In this document: positions 55,457 through 64,000 of the stretch, one piece after another
How positions within the stretch are numbered: the first letter of the stretch is position 1
Layout: every line of letters starts with the position of its first letter
Origin: Sclerotinia nivalis
Taxonomy: Eukaryota > Ascomycota > Leotiomycetes > Helotiales > Sclerotiniaceae
NCBI GenBank assembly: GCA_029531795.1
Contig: JAPEIS010000003.1
Span: 930,001-994,000, forward strand
Length of the DNA: 64,000 nt
Reading direction: 5' to 3'
Program-made: the position numbers and the translations under genes
The notes under the pieces: model-generated
What the model was told of the DNA's origin: nothing
Database searches by the model: none
The model's input: only the letters and a program-made list of their open reading frames with translations

Positions 55457-57621
55457 TTTAACCGACAGATAAATACCGAATGTAGTGTTTGTATAAAGAT
55501 TCTTGATTGTTTGAAACTGCATTCAGAAGAGGTTTCACGAGTGGATCCTTACGAAGATATAGAGCTCGGTACAGTTCACGAAATCATACATTCAACTACA
55601 TGCGAACATCATCTTGCATTAATGTCCCCAATCAATGGGCTTTTACTGTGCTCATCCAAGATTTGGTTCAGTGATAGGTTATGCATACAATGCGAGTGAG
55701 TTTCAATCGCCATCTCAAGTTCGGTAGATATCTGATGTCGATCTTAGCGATTTAAGCGAACTCAATGGCAGGATATGAAGAATTCCGACATTAGAGTTAA
55801 TTAGAAATAAAGGTTCAACCAGTTCAGTTGGGCTTGAAAAGGCCTTGAACGCTGAATGGATTGATTCTTCACTTTTCCGCGAATGGAGACGGACTTGCCA
55901 CGATTGACATGGCAAACACTGTCAGCAGATCCTTCAATCATATAAAAATATGACTTATAGACCAACATGGTTGATTGATACTCGAGACCAATGTCTTACA
56001 AGATGACCGAAAAGTGGTGTGACCTACATAGCACTGAGTTATGTATGGGGATCCTCCAATTTTGTGACGGCTTTAAAAAGCAATATAGAGCAGCTCCAAG
56101 TCAAAAATTCTCTTGCTCCTGGTAAAGACCAACTTCCTGTCCCTCGAACTATCAGAGATGCAATGTACCTGGTAGAAATTTTGGGAGACAGGTATCTGTG
56201 GGTTGACTCTCTCTGCATCGTTCAAGACGACTTCACATTCAAGGAGCGCGAAATAGATAACATGGCTTCAATTTACGCCAATGCCGATATTACTATTGTT
56301 GCTGGACAAGGAACCGATGCTGATTCTGGCTTGAGAGGGCTACGGCACTGTGGGACACCACAAAGTCGAAATTTAACCCAAGATATTATTCAACTCCGGG
56401 CATTCGATATTCTTAGACGGAAACCTGACTTGAGTGGAAGAAGCCCGTGGGCAGGCAGAGCTTGGAACCTTCAGGAATTTATGCTTTCGAGACGAGTTAT
56501 TACTTTTGACGAGGAAACCGTTCGCTGGGAATGTGATCTTAACCGATGGCACGAAGATCGGACAGTTTGCCACCGAGTTCGGGAGACTGAAGTTTCGCGT
56601 GGTATTCGAGCCATTTTGAAGCGTCCTTTGCCTGATATACACCAATTCCTTGTCATTTTGCAGAGCTACAGGAGAAAAGAGTTGACATACCCGAATGATA
56701 GCTTAAATTCATTCACGGGCATACTTCGTGCCTTGGAGAACATATTCACTGGTGGCTTTGTTGGAGGTCTACCTGTGATGCGGCTTGATCTAACTCTTTT
56801 GTGGCAACCGGCAAGGTATAATCCAATACCATTCAAGCGGATAATCTCTGAGCCATATCTATATAGCTTGCCAAGCTGGTCTTGGGCAGGTTGGGATGGT
56901 TTACTGAACATAAGTATGATTAAGGGGGAATGTATTGATACTGCGTATCGAATGGAAGTAATTGACCATGAATGGCCATCTATAATCGAGATATTACCCT
57001 TGGTACGCTGGCTTATCAGAGAGCATCCTACGTCCTCTCCAACTTCACTGTCAGATAGCTGGTATGGATTCAGACGAAAACTTGAATCTGAATTACCTAA
57101 AACTTGGTCCAAACATAAAAGCCATAGGGTACAGAAAGGTTCAAATAGTGTGTGGCCATTGCAATATTATTATACTCATCGATCCTGCAGCGTTACCAAA
57201 TGCACTTATCCCATACCTTACTACGATCGAAGAAAGTCCCCCAAAAGTCCCTCTAGAACCCTACTATCTTATAGGACAAAGAGAGGCTGGTTGTTAATGG
57301 GAGAGATATTCGAATGGAGCCAATCGATAGTGCTCCGCATGACTAATGGAACATAGGCCGATATCTTATATTAGATTAACGACAACAAGGAGACACATCG
57401 CAGTTCACATAGCTCAGACGCAACGGCATTGTCTTGCGGACTTGTTGCAATTTCCACAGGTCGTACGGTAAAGGAAAAAGAGTTTTGAAGTATATGAATT
57501 CTACAACTGTCTTTGGATTAAATGGATCGACCGAGTCGCTTATAGGAAAGCACTGGGGCGCGTCAAAAAGAGTGTTTGGGAGAGTTTGGACCTGGAGGAG
57601 ATTGACTTGCTTCTGAGCTGA
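55457..57621 (+). pseudogene. HET-domain (heterokaryon incompatibility) gene, apparently decayed
   Basis: An exon open from 55457 to 55695 (CSVCIKILDCLKLHSEEVSR..., no ATG) splices through a 52-bp GTGAGT...CTTAG intron to 55748. The following frame runs through the usual HET lead-in (REWRRTCHD, HGKHCQQILQSYK, RPTWLIDTRDQC) into the HET domain (TYIALSYVWGSS, LPRTIRDA-type VPRTIRDAM, YLWVDSLCIVQDD, MASIYANADITIVA, GRAWNLQEFMLSRR). Three TGA codons interrupt it, at 55776-55778, 55905-55907 and 56004-56006, all in phase. The frame continues to 57356. The expected HET tail (WIKWIDRVAYRKALGRV...WESLDLEEIDLLLS) lies in another frame and ends at 57621. HET proteins trigger cell death after incompatible fusion; this copy is probably silent. 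Confidence 0.7.
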
Positions 57622-60600
57622 TATGCGAGGTTCAATTTCTTTATTTGAGGTTGTGAAATAGGCGGTTATTGCGAAAAGATGCATGAAGATGTGCTGACAA
57701 TACCCGATTGTTGAATACGGAGTTGTGGATTTCGAGAAACCAAGGGGATTGAAGGTCCGGCCGCTGGACCTAAGGTGGTTTCCTCTTCCCCTTGTTGATA
57801 TTGGTAAGGTGCCAGGTTATTTATGACCTCCATCTTCTTTCTACTCGAATTGTCTATCAATATTCACGCCTTTATCATTTAATTAACCTAGGCTTCCTAA
57901 CTCAGTCTAGATTTTTGTTTTCGTTTCACTTGAAAACAGTTCCTTGGTACCCACGATTTCTTCTTTTGGTATAGGTACCTTCGTAGCGGGGTGGTATGAA
58001 TACTCAAGCCCTTCATTCATTTCATCCCAGATCAGTGTTGCTGTTGTCTCCTTTTGCATTGAGTTTTCCTTATCCTCAATATTGATTGATAAGGACACCC
58101 TGTTATACGGTCACATCAACCTTATTATTCTCAACTCATCCTTTCTATGATCACTCTACCATCATGTCGATCTCTGCTACGCTCAGAAAATATCACCGAC
58201 TGTTCATCAACAGAACGAAAAGCGACCAACCGTACCACCGCAGGACAAGGGACTGATAGTGCTCAGAATCATAAATTCCAATAATCATACGAACTCATGA
58301 CTATCAATTAATCAGGAAAAAAGATCTGCATCAACACATGGAAAACCACCTGGACAACTGAGCAGAGACTATTGGCGAAGAACTTAAATATTTTGAATAA
58401 AAGAAGAACTATCGAAAGAGAAATGTTTTATCCGAGCAGAGAAAACGTGTCCATGATCAACTATCAGCATCGGACTCAACTATAGGAGCTAGCAAATCTA
58501 TGAGATAAACCTCGGAGAAAATAATCAAAGCGGGCACATTAACGCTTACTACTCCGACCGTAGTAATGTTGAAGAATTACCATAATCGTTATTCCGAGGA
58601 AGGGGGTAAGAGTACTGCTAGTGGGGATTCAACTTGGAGCGGTCGATAATATGTACGTATAAGTAATACCCCGGGAGAGTGAAAGAACAAAGGCTACTCT
58701 TGGAAGATTTGAACTCAAACTTGCCAACATGTTCCAGCCTAAGTTTTGAAAGCAGGATAAAGGTATTGTGATTGCCTCATTGGGGTTTCCAGATGCGAAC
58801 CGACAATTCGTAAACTTTTACAAGTTTCCATCTAAATTACCCAACATACGATCATCATGGACCCCGAAGCTGCACTAATCAAACAGAAAAGAAAAATGAA
58901 TCTTGGTGTAGTCACATCACCCATCATACTCTATCACTGTTCAAAACTCTTAACGAGTTCGAAATAGCTGTGCTATGTATTTACGAATCTACTTGAATAT
59001 CCTGCCAGATCATGAATCTCTTTTTTTTATAGGATGTACAACTCTTTTCTTACAAAATGTCGAGTTTTTATCCTAGGACCCTCAAGCTGTTCTGATATAT
59101 ATTTGGGATTAATCTGGTGAGAAGTGGAAAAATCCAAAAGTTTCCTGCATTATATTCACCCGAAAAGTACTCATTTTTGAGTTCTTTTATGCTATGAGGC
59201 GCGCATCGTCCTGCACATCTGAATTAGATTTTTCATCACCACTACCCAAACCTCCTGCGTAGTTTGGAGGCTCTGCTTCTTTTGATAATTCACTTCGCTT
59301 CCAAGACTCTATTCGCTTTCATCCACAATCATGAAGACTTGAACAATAACAACGAATATTAAGTTGCATCAGCATCAAATAGGTAAGAATCTACTGATTT
59401 GATTTCCTCTTCCTTTCACTGGATATTATCTTTGGGTCTCGACCAGTGTACATGTATTAGGTCTTTTGATATAGCTCAACAGCTTTTCAACTCTTTGTGA
59501 TTACAGGAGCAACCCGGCTGCAGCAGGATTCGGACTGTAAGAGAGGGCAGTGAATAAATACTGTAACTTTATTTGCACACTAGTACATCATACCAAGTCC
59601 TCAAAGCTCTGCCCTCTACTCTAAAATCAAGATCATCGAACCATCGGCACCGCAATTGGGCATACAAAAGCCAAAATCAAAATATCATCCGAGGTAGGGC
59701 ATCTCTAACAATTGACATAATATCAATCCATAATCCCTAAAATATCACAAGACTACTAAACAACATACACAACAACACTCCCATGAATTCCCATATTAAT
59801 CCAGTCGCTTAATGATAAAACAATCCACTCCCCTCCTCTCCCCCTCACCATTCAAACCCACCAATCCATAACCTGAAACAATTGCCAATTGCAACAAACA
59901 ACCTAGCTCTACAAAAACGAAACAAAAACAAACCCTCTTACCAAAACACCCCAAAACCACAGAACCAATCCCCTTGGAATTTCAACTCAAATCCCCCGAG
60001 CAAAAATCATATCCCCCCACACACACCCCCTCCCTTAAGAGGCAAATTTCACCTATCCCACTCACCACCCATTTAAAGAACATTAACATCAACATCAACA
60101 TCAACATTACCCATAATCCACAAAAATATACAACCCAACCTGACCATTCGGCTCAAATTCCCTCCCCCCTCAGTTCCCCGCACCTCCACCGAGAACTGTA
60201 ATATTGTGTTTTAGTTAACATTATATATTTGGCTGACTCCCTCCTTCCCTTCCTCCCATCAACCCCCCCACACGCACACAGTCTTTTGAAATGTGCACCC
60301 GTCCGATCCTACTCTGGAATCATTTAATCATTTAATCGTTTCATCATCTAAATATTCTGATTAATTTAACACAACCAACTGACCAACTAATAATACTTAC
60401 ATAAATCACAGACAACAACCCATCATAACAAAAACACCCCTCTCCCTCAGTCCCCTCACTGGACCACGTTTAATCTCACCACCCTACGTCACACCTTACA
60501 CCTCACACGACCTCATATCTCACATCTCGCTTCACATCAATGATATCATATCACATCAAATCAGTAGGTGCACCGTGAATTATGGATTAGTTTGTTTCAT

Positions 60601-61727
60601 GTTTCATTTTGACTATTCTAGTAACCTATAGCAATATACGTATCTAACCAAGTACGAAAGACACCCAACCAAGGTTTGGTTCCTCTCTAACGTGTAGACG
60701 TGTGCTTAAGTATAGGTAGGCCACTTTGAATATGTCCGATCAGCAACTTTGTATGCGAGCTTTAACAATTTCTGACCTCTCTCTACCACCTCACTTCCCC
60801 ATGTCTTGCTCTTAACATTAGTTACCCATCCATTCCACCATGAAACACAACTAAGATTTGTAAAATGAAACGACAATCAACAAATAAAGAGACCTCCCCA
60901 GAAGCTGCTCTTCCCATGTGTGGTCACCCCTGTAGTCTCCGAAAAGTATTTCATCCCGATTGTGTAATATTATCCCCGAAGATAGTTGTCAAAAGAAATG
61001 CAACGTCCCTCCAGATTGCTATCTCGAGTGCCAATCACCCCCTCATTACCACATCACCCTCTTCCCCTCTCCCACACATAGTCCGAATATCATTTTCATT
61101 GAGAAGCAACGAAACAGAAAAGAATGTAAAATATCCATCGAAAACAGAAACATCTCTGGAAAAAACAATGGACTTGTCAATACAACGCAATGAATTGAAG
61201 CATGCATGTTTGACTTGTGCCTTGTACTCGCTTGTTTCAGGATCATGACGGATTTGTTAGATGACAAAAATAACCTTTGAAGTGTGGAATCTGAGTTGTC
61301 GTGGTACTTCAAAAAGAGTCAATTATGTCATCGACATGCCGTTCGATTATTTGGAGTCCCAATGACGTTGCCCACCAAATGATAATTCCATAGGAATAAT
61401 CAAATGCGAGTCAGACGTCATGATGAAAACCAAAGTGCTCGAGCCATTAGGAAAGCCAGTAATCGATCCTTGAAAACTAAAAAAAAAAGAAAGCGGTCCA
61501 TAAAGAGATATTTGTTGGGGTGGAACTCGAGCCAAATTCAAGAATGTGTCAATAAACAAGTCTTGCATGGTCAACGATGTTTGTTTGTGGGATTGATCCA
61601 GTCTCAAGTAGCCGAATGTCGAGTAACGAAAACCGGTCTACGAGAGTCGATTCATTCCGGGACTTCAGAGACCATTGCCTGGTGGAGGTGGACCGGCAGA
61701 ACGCAGGCTGTTTTAATAACTAAAGCG
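57622..61727. other. Four-kilobase region without a clear gene
   Basis: Short minus-strand frames at 57376-57684, 57666-57860 and 57907-58098 have some protein-like stretches (for example LEYSYHPATKVPIPKEE) but no domain, no consistent splice pattern and no confident start. The region 59740-60540 is CA/CT-rich and low-complexity, with a (CAACAT)n tract at about 60080-60107. Confidence 0.4.
60080..60107 (+). repeat. (CATCAA)n microsatellite
   Basis: Four to five imperfect CATCAA/CATTAA units in a C- and A-rich low-complexity stretch. Confidence 0.7.
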
Positions 61728-63216
61728 TCAGCCGTCTATTAGCGTAATGTCCTCTTCGCGGCCAGCGCTATCGAAGCCAAACGCGGAGAAGAAAAAGAGT
61801 TCTGTGCAAAAGACAAATACGAATATGGGGGAACTTACTAGTGACCAGTTCCTTCTGGAGCTTGTCCCTGTTGCTGAATTGGAGTAACAGTCTTGCGTTG
61901 TCTACCAGCAGTGTTTCCAGCAGTTGCTTGAGCACTGGTTTGAACCTCAGCTGCTGCCTTCTCTCCCTCTTGTGGCTTGATTTGTTGCTGAGCGTTCTTT
62001 TGATACTTGTAGACAGTCCAGTCAAAGACATAATCATATTGGAAACCTTCACGTACGAAAAGATCACGGAAGATCTTTCGGAGGTAAGAGTAATCCGGCT
62101 TGTCATCAAATCGGAGAGAACGGGTATAGTTGAGATAGATGGCGAACTCATTAGGGAATCCACGGCAGAGGACTTCAGTAGGAGTAGTCATCTTCTTCTC
62201 CATGATACGGTCATACTTCTGCTTCTTGGTAGCAGCCTTAAGACCTTGCCATGGAAGAGAACCACGACAGAAGTAGAGCATGACGTATCCTAAGGATTCC
62301 ATGTCATCACGACGGGATTGCTCTACAATAAATTATTAGCATTGAGGAGGGCAGCAGCGGCAGGAGAAAGGCAGTACATACCGACACCAAGATGAGTATT
62401 GATGGAGGCATAACGAGCAGTACCAGTCAAGTTCTTGTTCTCACGGTATGGGATGTGGAAGTGAGTCTTTGGGTCTCTGTACTTCTTGGCCAGACCAAAA
62501 TCGATAACATTAACCTGGTTACCACGCTTACCAATGCCCATGAGGAAGTTGTCAGGCTTGATATCACGATGGATGAAGGATTTGGCGTGAATGTACTCGA
62601 TCCGGGAGATGAGTTGATCGGCGAGGAGGAGAACGGTCTTCAAGGAGAACTTGCGGTTGCAGAAGTTGAAGAGATCCTCCAAACTGGGTCCGAGAAGATC
62701 AAGAACCATGGCATTATAATCACACTCGGTACCGAACCAGCGAACGAAAGGAATGCCAACACCGCCAGCTAAGGACTTATAGACACGAGCCTCATATTCG
62801 AGTTGAGGATGCTTAGCCTTGACAGACTCAAGCTTGATAGCAATCTCTTCACCGGAGATGATGTTGGTACCAAGGTAGATATCACCAAAAGAACCACTAC
62901 CGATCTTTCGGCCAATGCGGTATTTATTGCCGACGCGAAGATCCTATCAAGAGAGATGAGAGATTAGCAGATTGTTATATTGAAGATACAAGTAATTGTA
63001 AAGAGGAATGATGAAAAGGTATGAGCATGTGCTGCTACCCTGTAACAAGACTGTGATGAATATCAAAAGTGAGGGATTTATCATGCTCCATTTTCAGATT
63101 CCAGCCGCACAGTCAGAATATGATGAAAATAACAAGAATGTGTATGTGAAGGGCTGGAAAATGGGAGTATAAACCAGAGGGGATGTTTTTGGCTTAGCAC
63201 CCACCATAGTAGTCAT
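61728..63216 (-). CDS. Casein kinase 1 (CK1 delta/epsilon, Hrr25-like)
   Basis: Minus-strand exons are 63216-63205 (only MTTM), 62943-62382, 62322-61839 and probably 61767-61728, 365 aa. If the last 71-bp intron (GTAAGT...TCGATAG) is retained, translation ends at TAG 61840-61838, giving 352 aa. Kinase motifs are IGSGSFGD (P-loop), [30 protein letters not shown], the CK1 signature [14 protein letters not shown], and [27 protein letters not shown]. The Gln/Ala-rich tail after about residue 300 ([22 protein letters not shown]) is typical of fungal CK1. Roles include DNA repair, trafficking and circadian-clock phosphorylation. A probable 5' UTR intron (donor AG/GTACGT near 63661, acceptor TTTTAG near 63385) precedes the start. 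Confidence 0.92.
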
Positions 63217-64000
63217 CTTGAAGTTGAACTATGGACTCAGGGTACCGGGTTTCCGATACCAGAGTCGAGGAGGATGATTGTTGAAGAGCGTAGGTAGTCA
63301 AATGTTGAGGACCAGCCGACTTTAATGAATCAAAGGAGGAGTGGTAAGGTTGAGAGGTCGAAAGAGGATTTGGAAGAACAGACACTAAAAGGTAAGAAAT
63401 CGTGTCAGTTTACTTGTGGATTTGATATGATATGTGTTTTTTTTTTTTGGGATTGAAAAGAAGGAAGCGGTGTGTGTGGGAGATGATGGGGATAGATTTA
63501 AGAGAAAGAAGGAAATAAGCGGCTAACGCGAATACAATGCGAAACCGCCGGATTAATTTAATCGAATGATCAAAGGGAGCGAAGTGAATGATTGGAGTGA
63601 TTTGTTGATTAAGATATGTTGAATGAGATTCAAATATCATACGGTATTGATGTGTACGTACCTATTTGATGCTGTTGATCCTATTGAAGGATGGAGGGTA
63701 TGTATGAGTGGTTTTGATGTGGTTGTAGAGATGTAAAGGGAAAAGAGTTTAAAGGTTCTCGATGTTTTGAGTTGCCGACCGTAGTAATAAGTAAGTAGGC
63801 TTTTAAATGGGAGGGATGAATTCGTGGCCTCGTTTGGGTGGCTCGGAAGGCGTGAATGAGCCCTTGGAGTTTAAGCTGGACTTAAGGTGCTGCTGTATTG
63901 TATTTGTATTTGTATTTGTATTTGTATTGTATGGTATGGTATGGTATGGTATGGTATGGTATGGTATTGAGTATTAAGTAGAAGAGAAAATCAATCTAAT
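63217..64000. promoter_or_regulatory. Casein kinase 1 leader and promoter region
   Basis: Holds the probable 5' UTR intron (about 63661-63385) and upstream sequence. It ends at the window edge in two tandem repeats. No other gene seen. Confidence 0.5.
63895..63966 (+). repeat. Adjacent (TTTGTA)n and (GGTAT)n microsatellites
   Basis: Five or so TTTGTA units pass directly into about eight GGTAT units, roughly 700 bp upstream of the casein kinase start codon. Confidence 0.85.

Noticed and set aside
57376..58098. Three short minus-strand frames after the HET gene
   Set aside because: Parts read protein-like, but the first overlaps the HET tail on the other strand and no splice pattern links them.
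61404..61742. Basic plus-strand frame beyond the casein kinase 3' end
   Set aside because: It is low in recognisable structure and overlaps the probable last casein kinase exon antisense.
1..64000. tRNA, rRNA, CRISPR or secondary-metabolite cluster
   Set aside because: No cloverleaf, ribosomal RNA segment, spaced repeat array or backbone synthase was found. Box-like motifs near 48.6 kb are in inconsistent orientation for a tRNA.

Overview
The window looks like nuclear DNA of a filamentous ascomycete (Pezizomycotina). The evidence is short introns (about 50-100 bp) with GTAAGT/GTATGT-type donors, a HET-domain gene, Tad-like LINE remnants carrying transition-rich damage of the kind left by repeat-induced point mutation (RIP), and a mix of eukaryotic housekeeping genes and small secreted proteins. 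The base composition and gene style suggest Leotiomycetes (Sclerotinia/Botrytis-like), but that placement is inference. No bacterial operon, CRISPR array, tRNA or rRNA gene was recognised.

Layout. 1-0.8 kb: an unrecognised protein. 0.9-4.4 kb: a transposon graveyard with a pogo-like MITE, a palindromic MITE, and a three-level nest (solo LTR inside a LINE fragment inside an opposite-strand LINE fragment), each level with its own target-site duplication. 4.9-5.7 kb: a membrane-anchored hypothetical. 7.8-10.3 kb: a GH89 alpha-N-acetylglucosaminidase. 11.2-12.9 kb: an F-box protein. 14.5-16.6 kb: a bZIP regulator, followed by a 5 kb region without genes. 21.8-23.8 kb: a GH125 mannosidase. 25.8-27.7 kb: a disordered nuclear-looking protein, divergent from CSN6 (28.4-29.7 kb). 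30.7-32.3 kb: a polyol dehydrogenase. 34.3-36.2 kb: the sorting nexin Vps17, divergent from mitochondrial EF-G2 (36.6-39.3 kb). 40.6-41.6 kb: a coiled-coil hypothetical. 42.6-43.1 kb: a small secreted protein with an in-frame stop. 44.0-44.8 kb: a phosducin-like protein, divergent from ribosomal protein eS27 (45.2-45.8 kb). 49.7-51.6 kb: a protein with a SUMO-interaction-like tail and an apparent frameshift. 52.9-53.9 kb: a spliced hypothetical. 55.5-57.6 kb: a decayed HET gene. 61.7-63.2 kb: casein kinase 1.

The genes do not form a metabolic cluster. They are ordinary housekeeping loci (proteasome-lid-like COP9 signalosome, endosomal sorting, mitochondrial ribosome recycling, cytosolic ribosome, CK1 signalling) separated by accessory blocks. 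The most informative accessory signals are the dated transposon nest, the HET pseudogene with three in-frame TGA codons, the secreted protein with a readable extension beyond a TAG, and a splice donor overlapping the casein kinase stop codon. Exon boundaries were derived by hand from GT-AG signals and phase. They have not been checked against RNA data.
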